Below are positions 21,500-33,451 of a DNA stretch of 64,000 bases, one piece after another. The translations under genes and the position numbers were made by a program. The notes under the pieces are model-generated. The model did not search any database, was not told the origin of the DNA, and saw nothing but the letters and a program-made list of their open reading frames with translations. Origin of the DNA: Zeugodacus cucurbitae (Eukaryota; Arthropoda; Insecta; Diptera; Tephritidae). Where the stretch lies: assembly GCF_028554725.1 (NCBI RefSeq), contig NC_071668.1:48031732-48095731 (forward strand), read 5' to 3'. Every line of letters starts with the position of its first letter. Within the stretch, counting starts at the first letter, position 1.

Positions 21500-21955
21500 A
21501 TTGCCTTGCGATAATGCAATCCCAGTTATGATTTTTTTTTGTGTGTTTTTGTAAGAAATTTTTTGCACTCACTTTTTCGGCAATTATTTTGGTATCCGCT
21601 GATTTTGTTGTATATTGTATATATACAATTGTATTACGAATATATAAATATTCCACAATATTCAGTAAGAAAATATTTTTTGTTTATTTATTATTTGCGT
21701 CAGGTTTTTTTTTGTAATTATTTTCTTCGAGAACAAATTCAAATCGCTCCGTTCAACACAACTGTTCTTATGAAAATCTCAATATCAACTGAACTGAGAA
21801 AAATAAATTTGACAATATTGACTGTTTATGTTTTGAAGTTTTGATTTTTTCTGTTGAAAATATGTTAATGTTAATGTTTTTTTAATGTTAATTATTTTAT
21901 TCTGGCAAAAATTTTGGATTTTGGGGATCGTAAAAAATGACGAATAATGCATAAT

Positions 21956-22186
21956 AACCCCTACCCACTTACTACGCTATTTTTGGTGCATTTGGTGGAT
22001 GGATTTTTGGTACCATTCACAACTTTTTTGGTGCATTTTGGTGCATTTGATGCATTGGCGCGTGGTGAAAACCCGATTTTTTCACGGCGCGCAAATGGGG
22101 TTATACAGGTCGTATGAGTACCATATTACCAAAAACAGAAAAACAGATATAAGGGTACCAAAAACAGAGGTAAGTGGGTAGGGGTT
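21956..22186. mobile_element. MITE-like inverted-repeat element at unit junction 7 (variant subtype)
   Basis: 231-bp element with intact terminal repeats and two diagnostic substitutions (TTCACAACTT and GAAAACCCG) found together in junctions 11 and 12. These mark a block shared with copies 10 and 11. Confidence 0.6.
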
Positions 22187-22503
22187 TTGTTTTTTAATTG
22201 TAAAACTGTTGCTGTCAAGAAGCCATTTTGTTTGTGTTTGTGTAAAGAAATATTTATTTAAAAATTGAAGAAAAATATACAAAAGGATATTACACTTTGG
22301 ATCTTATAAATATATAAATGTAAAATGTGTAAAAATAAACAATCGCCTAGCGACTTCAGACGCATTCTGCAATTATTGCTGAGAAATGCCCTCCAATTCT
22401 AATGCTCGGAAAATCTTCGAAATCGAGTAAATAAAGGCGGCGGTGCGTAAATCATTGCAGTGGTGAATGCCACCAAAATTGGCGCAGTAAGTGGGTAGGG
22501 GGT
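22187..22503 (-). repeat. 317-bp tail block with truncated GDH exon 5 (unit 7)
   Basis: Exon 5 fragment at 22373-22460. The junction relic has GGCGCAGTAAG instead of GGCGTAGTAAG. Confidence 0.85.
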
Positions 22504-22688
22504 TTTTTTTTAATTGTTAAACTGTTGCTGTCAAGAAGCCATTCTGTTTGTGTTTTTGTAAAGAAATATTTATTTAAAAATTTAAGAAAAATATACAAAA
22601 GGATATTACACTTTGGATCTTATAAATATATAAATGTAAAATTTGTAAAAATAAATAATCGCCAAGCGACTTCAGACGCATTCTGTAA

Positions 22689-24683
22689 TTATTGTTGAGA
22701 AATGCCCTCCATTTCTAAGGCTCGGAAAATCTTAGAAATCGAGTAAATAAAGGCAGCGGTGCGTAAATCATTGCAGAGACCGAATTCATTGGCCACAATC
22801 TTAATGCCTGCCCCCGCAGTTTCCATAACTGTTTGTAGTCCTGCGTCTACAATATCCGCCTCCTTCGTACAGTCTCTTATGAGCTTTAACTTTTTGTTTG
22901 GCTTGAACTTATCCTAAATAAATAAATTAAAAAAATTCATATTAACAAATTAACTTATTTGCACGGTGGTCAAAGTTCACTTACCTCGCACTCATTCATG
23001 GAGTTAAAGATCTCGTTGATTATGGCTTTCTCGCGTTTAACATTCATTTTGCCATAAGATACATGATTGATATTCTTTAAGTACTCAAAGTAGGATACCG
23101 TTACACCGCCAGCATTGCAAAACAAATCCGGTATAATGAGTACATTCTTTTTACGTAATATTTCATCGGCAGCTGGCGTCGAAGGACCATTAGCGCCTTC
23201 TAAAATCATCTTGGCTTGTACACTGTTAGCATTTTCGACAGTGAGAACCTTTTGCGTAGAGCAAGGCATTAGTATATCGCATTTTTCACCCAACAAACTG
23301 CCCTCTTTTTCGGTGGCTTTGGTATAGCCCTTGATTGATTTATTATTTTTTGCATAATACTCCATTAAGTCCTAAGTATATGAAGAAAATTAAAAAAATA
23401 TTATCATGGAGATATTTATTTTCAATACGCCACATACCTTTGGATCAATGCCATTCTCATTTACTAGAGACACGTCAAATTCTTGAACACCGATCAGTTT
23501 GGCACCGGCTTCCACTACAAAAACGGATGCATGGGAACCGACATTGCCAAACCCTTGTACGATCACGGTTTTATCTTTCCAACCAGTCTTCCAGCCTAAT
23601 AAATCCATCCAATCTTTATCCATAATAAAACATTCAGCCGCCTTAAATAGACCACGTCCCGTGGCGGCGGTGCGACCATTTATACCGCCTATTTCTACTG
23701 GCTTACCAGTCGTGATGGCCAATGCATCTACATCGTTATAGCCTAGAAGAACAATTTATTTGTCTATCAAGACGTTTTCTAATATTTCATAAAAAAAAAT
23801 TACCAAAAGTTTTAATATATTGATCCACCAACCAACTCATCTCGCGTTGGCTGGTATTCACATCTGGTGCCGGTACATCTATACCCGGACCTATCATATT
23901 GCGACGTAATAGCTCCATTGTATAGCGACGCGTAATTGTTTGCAATTCTTGTGCAGTATACTTCTTCGGGTCGATACGTATGCCACCCTTGGAACCACCA
24001 AACGGTACATTCACGCAAGCCGTCTTAAACGCCATCAGATAAGCCAAAGCGCGTATCTCATCGGCGTCGACGTCCATGGCAAAACGTATGCCTACAAAAG
24101 AGGAACGGATATTATCAGTCAGTTATATATATCATGCTAGACATCAGCAGTTGAAGCATTGAAAAGGAAGAACATTTTCTTGAAACACACAACTACATGC
24201 ATATATTCTAGAAAATTCGTTGAGAAATTTTTTGAATATACCAGCTTTTCTAGAAAAATAATAGCCAATAATATAATTGAACCCACCGCCTTTGAGTGGT
24301 AATCTGTGTCTAGTGTGGTGTGCGCGATAGCCGGTGATTAGCTCGTAATTGCCATCACTTCTTATTATAGGGAAGGTAACTTCCAATAGATTTGTAGTGC
24401 AGCCCATCAATTTAAGCATGGCGGAAACACGTTGTTCACGCTGTTCCTACTTCATGTAAGGATACTTTTCCAGCTCCTTTATCATCATCGGCTCCATTAG
24501 CTGAGCGGCCGAGTGATAATAATACTCAACCATGTGTGCAAATGGTGGGTCTTTGTCTTTATTGATTTTTTCCAAATGCTTGGGCATCACGTGCTTTTCA
24601 CGCGTAGCTCCAAGTCCGGTCCAGTTTAAAACTGTCTTCGATAGTGAAGATCGTAAAAGTTTACCATTTAAAAGGAAGGACAT
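22689..24683 (-). pseudogene. GDH copy 7, nonsense codon 79 in exon 1
   Basis: The exons are complement(22689..22913, 22985..23371, 23438..23742, 23804..24091, 24287..24683). At 24447-24449 an AAG lysine codon has become TAG, which stops translation at codon 79 of 533. All other exons are open and unchanged against copy 1. The same stop occurs in the neighbouring copy 8, so it was duplicated with the unit. Confidence 0.92.
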
Positions 24684-25138
24684 ATTGCCTTGCGATAATG
24701 CAATCCCAGTTATGATTTTTTTTGTGTGTTTTTGTAAGAAATTTTTTGCACTCACTTTTTCGGCAATTATTTTGGTATCCGCTGATTTTGTTGTATATTG
24801 TATATATACAATTGTATTACGAATATATAAATATTCCACAATATTCAGTAAGAAAATATTTTTTGTTTATTTATTATTTGCGTCAGGTTTTTTTTTGTAA
24901 TTATTTTCTTCGAGAACAAATTCAAATCGCTCCGTTCAACACAACTGTTCTTATGAAAATCTCAATATCAACTGAACTGAGAAAAATAAATTTGACAATA
25001 TTGACTGTTTATGTTTTGAAGTTTTAATTTTTTCTGTTGAAAATATGTTAATGTTAATGTTTTTTTAATGTTAATTATTTTATTCTGTCAAAAATTTTGG
25101 ATTTTGGGGATCGTAAAAAATGACGAATAATGCATAAT

Positions 25139-25369
25139 AACCCCTATCCACTTACTACGCTATTTTTGGTGCATTTGGTGGATGGATTTTTGGTACCATT
25201 CACCACTTTTTTGGTGCATTTTGGTGCATTTGATGCATTGGCGCGTGGTGAAAAACCGATTTTTTCACGGCACGCAAATGGGGTTATACAGGTCGTATGA
25301 GTACCATATTACCAAAAACAGAAAAACAGATATAAGGGTACCAAAAACAGAGGTAAGTGGGTAGGGGTT
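25139..25369. mobile_element. MITE-like inverted-repeat element at unit junction 8
   Basis: 231-bp element. The left terminal repeat has one change (CCCCTATCC), and the central hairpin is weakened by GGCACGC for GGCGCGC. Confidence 0.6.
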
Positions 25370-25686
25370 TTGTTTTTTAATTGTAAAACTGTTGCTGTCA
25401 AGAAGCCATTTTGTTTGTGTTTGTGTAAAGAAATATTTATTTAAAAATTGAAGAAAAATATACAAAAGGATATTACACTTTCGATCTTATAAATATATAA
25501 ATGTAAAATGTGTAAAAATAAACAATCGCCTAGCGACTTCAGACGCATTCTGCAATTATTGCTGAGAAATGCCCTCCAATTCTAATGCTCGGAAAATCTT
25601 CGAAATCGAGTAAATAAAGGCGGCGGTGCGTAAATCATTGCAGTGGTGAATGCCACCAAAATTGGCGTAGTAAGTGGGTAGGGGTT
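25370..25686 (-). repeat. 317-bp tail block with truncated GDH exon 5 (unit 8)
   Basis: Exon 5 fragment at 25556-25643, with the TTTCGATC variant. Confidence 0.85.
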
Positions 25687-25872
25687 TTTTTTTTTAATTG
25701 TTAAACTGTTGCTGTCAAGAAGCCATTCTGTTTGTGTTTTTGTAAAGAAATATTTATTTAAAAATTTAAGAAAAATATACAAAAGGATATTACACTTTGG
25801 ATCTTATAAATATATAAATGTAAAATTTGTAAAAATAAATAATCGCCAAGCGACTTCAGACGCATTCTGTAA

Positions 25873-27770
25873 TTATTGTTGAGAAATGCCCTCCATTTCT
25901 AAGGCTCGGAAAATCTTAGAAATCGAGTAAATAAAGGCAGCGGTGCGTAAATCATTGCAGAGACCGAATTCATTGGCCACAATCTTAATGCCTGCCCCCG
26001 CAGTTTCCATAACTGTTTGTAGTCCTGCGTCTACAATATCCGCCTCCTTCGTACAGTCTCTTATGAGCTTTAACTTTTTGTTTGGCTTGAACTTATCCTA
26101 AATAAATAAATTAAAAAAATTCATATTAACAAATTAACTTATTTGCACGGTGGTCAAAGTTCACTTACCTCGCACTCATTCATGGAGTTAAAGATCTCGT
26201 TGATTATGGCTTTCTCGCGTTTAACATTACATTCTTTTTACGTAATATTTCATCGGCAGCTGGCGTCGAAGGACCATTAGCGCCTTCTAAAATCATCTTG
26301 GCTTGTACACTGTTAGCATTTTCGACAGTGAGAACCTTTTGCGTAGAGCAAGGCATTAGTATATCGCATTTTTCACCCAACAAACTGCCCTCTTTTTCGG
26401 TGGCTTTGGTATAGCCCTTGATTGATTTATTATTTTTTGCATAATACTCCATTAAGTCCTAAGTATATGAAGAAAATTAAAAAAATATTATCATGGAGAT
26501 ATTTATTTTCAATACGCCACATACCTTTGGATCAATGCCATTCTCATTTACTAGAGACACGTCAAATTCTTGAACACCGATCAGTTTGGCACCGGCTTCC
26601 ACTACAAAAACGGATGCATGGGAACCGACATTGCCAAACCCTTGTACGATCACGGTTTTATCTTTCCAACCAGTCTTCCAGCCTAATAAATCCATCCAAT
26701 CTTTATCCATAATAAAACATTCAGCCGCCTTAAATAGACCACGTCCCGTGGCGGCGGTGCGACCATTTATACCGCCTATTTCTACTGGCTTACCAGTCGT
26801 GATGGCCAATGCATCTACATCGTTATAGCCTAGAAGAACAATTTATTTGTCTATCAAGACGTTTTCTAATATTTCATAAAAAAAAATTACCAAAAGTTTT
26901 AATATATTGATCCACCAACCAACTCATCTCGCGTTGGCTGGTATTCACATCTGGTGCCGGTACATCTATACCCGGACCTATCATATTGCGACGTAATAGC
27001 TCCATTGTATAGCGACGCGTAATTGTTTGCAATTCTTGTGCAGTATACTTCTTCGGGTCGATACGTATGCCACCCTTGGAACCACCAAACGGTACATTCA
27101 CGCAAGCCGTCTTAAACGCCATCAGATAAGCCAAAGCGCGTATCTCATCGGCGTCGACGTCCATGGCAAAACGTATGCCTACAAAAGAGGAACAGATATT
27201 ATCAGTCAGTTATATATATCATGCTAGACATCAGCAGTTGAAGCATTGAAAAGGAAGAACATTTTCTTGAAACACACAACTACATGCATATATTCTAGAA
27301 AATTCGTTGAGAAATTTTTTGAATATACCAGCTTTTCTAGAAAAATAATAGCCAATAATATAATTGAACCCACCGCCTTTGAGTGGTAATCTGTGTCTAG
27401 TGTGGTGTGCGCGATAGCCGGTGATTAGCTCGTAATTGCCATCACTTCTTATTATAGGGAAGGTAACTTCTAATAGATTTGTAGTGCAGCCCATCAATTT
27501 AAGCATGGCGGAAACACGTTGTTCACGCTGTTCCTACTTCATGTAAGGATACTTTTCCAGCTCCTTTATCATCATCGGCTCCATTAGCTGAGCGGCCGAG
27601 TGATAATAATACTCAACCATGTGTGCAAATGGTGGGTCTTTGTCTTTATTGATTTTTTCCAAATGCTTGGGCATCACGTGCTTTTCACGCGTAGCTCCAA
27701 GTCCGGTCCAGTTTAAAACTGTCTTCGATAGTGAAGATCGTAAAAGTTTACCATTTAAAAGGAAGGACAT
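25873..27770 (-). pseudogene. GDH copy 8, nonsense codon 79 plus 97-bp deletion in exon 4
   Basis: The exons are complement(25873..26097, 26169..26458, 26525..26829, 26891..27178, 27374..27770). The TAG at 27534-27536 is the same codon 79 stop as in copy 7. Exon 4 has in addition lost 97 bp at about 26228. The deletion is bordered by the 5-bp direct repeat ACATT, one copy of which remains. It shifts the frame and removes the segment with the family motif NAGGVTVS. Since copy 7 lacks the deletion, the nonsense mutation is the older event. Confidence 0.93.
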
Positions 27771-28225
27771 ATTGCCTTGCGATAATGCAATCCCAGTTAT
27801 GATTTTTTTTGTGTGTTTTTGTAAGAAATTTTTTGCACTCACTTTTTCGGCAATTATTTTGGTATCCGCTGATTTTGTTGTATATTGTATATATACAATT
27901 GTATTACGAATATATAAATATTCCACAATATTCAGTAAGAAAATATTTTTTGTTTATTTATTATTTGCGTCAGGTTTTTTTTTGTAATTAATTTCTTCGA
28001 GAACAAATTCAAATCGCTCCGTTCAACACAACTGTTCTTATGAAAATCTCAATATCAACTGAACTGAGAAAAATAAATTTGACAATATTGACTGTTTATG
28101 TTTTGAAGTTTTAATTTTTTCTGTTGAAAATATGTTAATGTTAATGTTTTTTTAATGATAATTATTTTATTCTGTCAAAAATTTTGGATTTTGGGGATCG
28201 TAAAAAATGACGAATAATGCATAAT

Positions 28226-28456
28226 AACCCCTACCCACTTACTACGCTATTTTTGGTGCATTTGGTGGATGGATTTTTGGTACCATTCACCACTTTTTTG
28301 GTGCATTTTGGTGCATTTGATGCATTGGCGCGTGGTGAAAAACCGATTTTTTCACGGCGCGCAAATGGGGTTATACAGGTCGTATGAGTACCATATTACC
28401 AAAAACAGAAAAACAGATATAAGGGTACCAAAAACAGAGGTAAGTGGGTAGGGGTT
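28226..28456. mobile_element. MITE-like inverted-repeat element at unit junction 9
   Basis: Same 231-bp element with perfect terminal repeats. The adjoining 5' flank carries TTCTGTCAAAAA and GAAGTTTTAATT, which it shares with junction 8. Confidence 0.6.
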
Positions 28457-28773
28457 TTGTTTTTTAATTGTAAAACTGTTGCTGTCAAGAAGCCATTTTG
28501 TTTGTGTTTGTGTAAAGAAATATTTATTTAAAAATTGAAGAAAAATATACAAAAGGATATTACACTTTCGATCTTATAAATATATAAATGTAAAATGTGT
28601 AAAAATAAACAATCGCCTAGCGACTTCAGACGCATTCTGCAATTATTGCTGAGAAATGCCCTCCAATTCTAATGCTCGGAAAATCTTCGAAATCGAGTAA
28701 ATAAAGGCGGCGGTGCGTAAATCATTGCAGTGGTGAATGCCACCAAAATTGGCGTAGTAAGTGGGTAGGGGTT
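28457..28773 (-). repeat. 317-bp tail block with truncated GDH exon 5 (unit 9)
   Basis: Exon 5 fragment at 28643-28730, with the TTTCGATC variant. The T-run at the junction is among the longest in the array. Confidence 0.85.
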
Positions 28774-30183
28774 TTTTTTTTTTAATTGTTAAACTGTTGC
28801 TGTCAAGAAGCCATTCTGTTTGTGTTTTTGTAAAGAAATATTTATTTAAAAATTTAAGAAAAATATACAAAAGGATATTACACTTTGGATCTTATAAATA
28901 TATAAATGTAAAATTTGTAAAAATAAATAATCGCCAAGCGACTTCAGACGCATTCTGTAATTATTGTTGAGAAATGCCCTCCATTTCTAAGGCTCGGAAA
29001 ATCTTAGAAATCGAGTAAATAAAGGCAGCGGTGCGTAAATCATTGCAGAGACCGAATTCATTGGCCACAATCTTAATGCCTGCCCCCGCAGTTTCCATAA
29101 CTGTTTGTAGTCCTGCGTCTACAATATCCGCCTCCTTCGTACAGTCTCTTATGAGCTTTAACTTTTTGTTTGGCTTGAACTTATCCTAAATAAATAAATT
29201 AAAAAAATTCATATTAACAAATTAACTTATTTGCACGGTGGTCAAAGTTCACTTACCTCGCACTCATTCATGGAGTTAAAGATCTCGTTGATTATGGCTT
29301 TCTCGCGTTTAACATTCATTTTGCCATAAGATACATGATTGATATTCTTTAAGTACTCAAAGTAGGATACCGTTACACCGCCAGCATTGCAAAACAAATC
29401 CGGTATAATGAGTACATTCTTTTTACGTAATATTTCATCGGCAGCTGGCGTCGAAGGACCATTAGCGCCTTCTAAAATCATCTTGGCTTGTACACTGTTA
29501 GCATTTTCGACAGTGAGAACCTTTTGCGTAGAGCAAGGCATTAGTATATCGCATTTTTCACCCAACAAACTGCCCTCTTTTTCGGTGGCTTTGGTATAGC
29601 CCTTGATTGATTTATTATTTTTTGCATAATACTCCATTAAGTCCTAAGTATATGAAGAAAATTAAAAAAATATTATCATGGAGATATTTATTTTCAATAC
29701 GCCACATACCTTTGGATCAATGCCATTCTCATTTACTAGAGACACGTCAAATTCTTGAACACCGATCAGTTTGGCACCGGCTTCCACTACAAAAACGGAT
29801 GCATGGGAACCGACATTGCCAAACCCTTGTACGATCACGGTTTTATCTTTCCAACCAGTCTTCCAGCCTAATAAATCCATCCAATCTTTATCCATAATAA
29901 AACATTCAGCCGCCTTAAATAGACCACGTCCCGTGGCGGCGGTGCGACCATTTATACCGCCTATTTCTACTGGCTTACCAGTCGTGATGGCCAATGCATC
30001 TACATCGTTATAGCCTAGAAGAACAATTTATTTGTCTATCAAGACGTTTTCTAATATTTCATAAAAAAAAATTACCAAAAGTTTTAATATATTGATCCAC
30101 CAACCAACTCATCTCGCGTTGGCTGGTATTCACATCTGGTGCCGGTACATCTATACCCGGACCTATCATATTGCGACGTAATA

Positions 30184-31488
30184 AAGGGTGATTTTTTAAG
30201 AGCTTGATAACTTTTTTAAAAAAAAAACGCATAAAATTTGCAAAATCTCACCGGTTCTTTATTTGAAACGTTAGATTGGTTCATGACATTTACTTTTTGA
30301 AGATAATTTCATTTAAATGTTGACCGCGGCTGCGTCTTAGGTGGTCCATTCGGAAAGTCCAATTTTGGGCAACTTTTTCGAGCATTTCGGCCGGAATAGC
30401 CCGAATTTCTTCGGAAATGTTGTCTTCCAAAGCTGGAATAGTTGCTGGCTTATTTCTGTAGACTTTAGACTTGACGTAGCCCCACAAAAAATAGTCTAAA
30501 GGCGTTAAATCGCATGATCTTGGTGGCCAACTTACGGGTCCATTTCTTGAGATGAATTGTTCTCCGAAGTTTTCCCTCAAAATGGCCATAGAATCGCGAG
30601 CTGTGTGGCATGTAGCGCCATCTTGTTGAAACCACATGTCAACCAAGTTCAGTTCTTCCATTTTTGGCAACAAAAAGTTTGTTAGCATCGAACGATAGCG
30701 ATCGCCATTCACCGTAACGTTGCGTCCAACAGCATCTTTGAAAAAATACGGTCCAATGATTCCACCAGCGTACAAACCACACCAAACAGTGCATTTTTCG
30801 GGATGCATGGGCAGTTCTTGAACGGCTTCTGGTTGCTCTTCACCCCAAATGCGGCAATTTTGCTTATTTACGTAGCCATTCAACCAGAAATGAGCCTCAT
30901 CGCTGAACAAAATTTGTCGATAAAAAAGCGGATTTTCTGCCAACTTTTCTAGGGCCCATTCACTGAAAATTCGACGTTGTGGCAGATCGTTCGGCTTCAG
31001 TTCTTGCACGAGCTGTATTTTATACGGTTTTACACCAAGATCTTTGCGTAAAATCTTCCATGTGGTCGAATAACACAAACCCAATTGCTGCGAACGGCGA
31101 CGAATCGACATTTCACGGTCTTCAGCCACACTCTCAGAAACAGACGCAATATTCTCTTCTGTACGCACTGTACGCATTCGTGTGGTTGGTTTAATGTCCA
31201 ATAAAGTAAACTGAGTGCGAAACTTGGTCACAATCGCATTAATTGTTTGCTCACTTGGTCGATTATGTAGACCATAAATCGGACGTAAAGCGCGAAACAC
31301 ATTTCGAACCGAACACTGATTTTGGTAATAAAATTCAATGATTTGCAAGCGTTGCTCGTTAGTAAGTCTATTCATGATGAAATGTCAAAGCATACTGAGC
31401 ATCTTTCTCTTTGACACCATGTCTGAAATCCCACGTGATCTGTCAAATACTAATGCATGAAAATCCTAACCTCAAAAAAATCACCCGT
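30184..31488 (-). mobile_element. Full-length mariner-superfamily transposon, copy B, same site as copy A
   Basis: The element is 1305 bp, flanked by TA at 30182-30183 and 31489-31490, with the same end sequences as the one at 9233-10538. The only difference I see is the homopolymer near 30212-30227 (6 T and 10 A instead of 3 T and 14 A). The insertion point and flanks match to the base, so this is one insertion copied with the gene unit, not a second hit. Confidence 0.93.
30290..31375 (-). CDS. Mariner-like transposase, 361 residues (copy B)
   Basis: The frame is intact from ATG 31373-31375 to the stop at 30290. The translated protein is identical to that at 9340-10425, including the three catalytic Asp positions and both helix-turn-helix segments. 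Identity over 1086 bp indicates a recent duplication or homogenisation. Confidence 0.92.
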   Translation of the reverse strand: MNRLTNEQRLQIIEFYYQNQCSVRNVFRALRPIYGLHNRPSEQTINAIVTKFRTQFTLLDIKPTTRMRTVRTEENIASVSESVAEDREMSIRRRSQQLGLCYSTTWKILRKDLGVKPYKIQLVQELKPNDLPQRRIFSEWALEKLAENPLFYRQILFSDEAHFWLNGYVNKQNCRIWGEEQPEAVQELPMHPEKCTVWCGLYAGGIIGPYFFKDAVGRNVTVNGDRYRSMLTNFLLPKMEELNLVDMWFQQDGATCHTARDSMAILRENFGEQFISRNGPVSWPPRSCDLTPLDYFLWGYVKSKVYRNKPATIPALEDNISEEIRAIPAEMLEKVAQNWTFRMDHLRRSRGQHLNEIIFKK

Positions 31489-32718
31489 TAGCTCCATTGT
31501 ATAGCGACGCGTAATTGTTTGCAATTCTTGTGCAGTATACTTCTTCGGGTCGATACGTATGCCACCCTTGGAACCACCAAACGGTACATTCACGCAAGCC
31601 GTCTTAAACGCCATCAGATAAGCCAAAGCGCGTATCTCATCGGCGTCGACGTCCATGGCAAAACGTATGCCTACAAAAGAGGAACGGATATTATCAGTCA
31701 GTTATATATATCATGCTAGACATCAGCAGTTGAAGCATTGAAAAGGAAGAACATTTTCTTGAAACACACAACTACATGCATATATTCTAGAAAATTCGTT
31801 GAGAAATTTTTTGAATATACCAGCTTTTCTAGAAAAATAATAGCCAATAATATAATTGAACCCACCGCCTTTGAGTGGTAATCTGTGTCTAGTGTGGTGT
31901 GCGCGATAGCCGGTGATTAGCTCGTAATTGCCATCACTTCTTATTATAGGGAAGGTAACTTCCAATAGATTTGTAGTGCAGCCCATCAATTTAAGCATGG
32001 CGGAAACACGTTGTTCACGCTGTTCCTTCTTCATGTAAGGATACTTTTCCAGCTCCTTTATCATCATCGGCTCCATTAGCTGAGCGGCCGAGTGATAATA
32101 ATACTCAACCATGTGTGCAAATGGTGGGTCTTTGTCTTTATTGATTTTTTCCAAATGCTTGGGCATCACGTGCTTTTCACGCGTAGCCCCAAGTCCGGTC
32201 CAGTTTAAAACTGTCTTCGATAGTGAAGATCGTAAAAGTTTACCATTTAAAAGGAAGGACATATTGCCTTGCGATAATGCAATCCCAGTTATGATTTTTT
32301 TTGTGTGTTTTTGTAAGAAATTTTTTGCACTCACTTTTTCGGCAATTATTTTGGTATCCGCTGATTTTGTTGTATATTGTATATATACAATTGTATTACG
32401 AATATATAAATATTCCACAATATTCAGTAAGAAAATATTTTTTGTTTATTTATTATTTGCGTCAGGTTTTTTTTTTGTAATTACTTTCTTCGAGAACAAA
32501 TTCAAATCGCTCCGTTCAACACAACTGTTCTTATGAAAATCTCAATATCAACTGAACTGAGAAAAATAAATTTGACAATATTGACTGTTTATGTTTTGAA
32601 GTTTTGATTTTTTCTGTTGAAAATATGTTAATGTTAATGTTTTTTTAATGTTAATTATTTTATTCTGGCAAAAATTTTGGATTTTGGGGATCGTAAAAAA
32701 TGACGAATAATGCATAAT

Positions 32719-32949
32719 AACCCCTACCCACTTACTACGCTATTTTTGGTGCATTTGGTGGATGGATTTTTGGTACCATTCACCACTTTTTTGGTGCATT
32801 TTGGTGCATTTGATGCATTGGCGCGTGGTGAAAAACCGATTTTTTCACGGCGCGCAAATGGGGTTATACAGGTCGTATGAGTACCATATTACCAAAAACA
32901 GAAAAACAGATATAAGGGTACCAAAAACAGAGGTAAGTGGGTAGGGGTT
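32719..32949. mobile_element. MITE-like inverted-repeat element at unit junction 10
   Basis: Same 231-bp element with perfect 17-bp terminal inverted repeats. Confidence 0.6.
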
Positions 32950-33266
32950 TTGTTTTTTAATTGTAAAACTGTTGCTGTCAAGAAGCCATTTTGTTTGTGT
33001 TTGTGTAAAGAAATATTTATTTAAAAATTGAAGAAAAATATACAAAAGGATATTACACTTTGGATCTTATAAATATATAAATGTAAAATGTGTAAAAATA
33101 AACAATCGCCTAGCGACTTCAGACGCATTCTGCAATTATTGCTGAGAAATGCCCTCCAATTCTAATGCTCGGAAAATCTTCGAAATCGAGTAAATAAAGG
33201 CGGCGGTGCGTAAATCATTGCAGTGGTGAATGCCACCAAAATTGGCGTAGTAAGTGGGTAGGGGTT
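32950..33266 (-). repeat. 317-bp tail block with truncated GDH exon 5 (unit 10)
   Basis: Exon 5 fragment at 33136-33223, followed by the inverted element relic. Confidence 0.85.
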
Positions 33267-33451
33267 TTTTTTTTAATTGTTAAACTGTTGCTGTCAAGAA
33301 GCCATTCTGTTTGTGTTTTTGTAAAGAAATATTTATTTAAAAATTTAAGAAAAATATACAAAAGGATATTACACTTTGGATCTTATAAATATATAAATGT
33401 AAAATTTGTAAAAATAAATAATCGCCAAGCGACTTCAGACGCATTCTGTAA

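Larger units (their letters stand above)
28961..32262 (-). pseudogene. GDH copy 9, disrupted by a mariner-like element in exon 2
   Basis: Exons 5, 4, 3 and 1 are intact at complement(28961..29185, 29257..29643, 29710..30014, 31866..32262). Exon 2 is split into 30076-30183 and 31489-31670 by a transposon at exactly the same TA of codon 193 as in copy 3. The expected truncated product is the same. Unlike copy 3, the 5' flank has the ordinary TGTATATATAC sequence. The two disrupted copies are thus identical at the insertion but not throughout. Confidence 0.9.
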
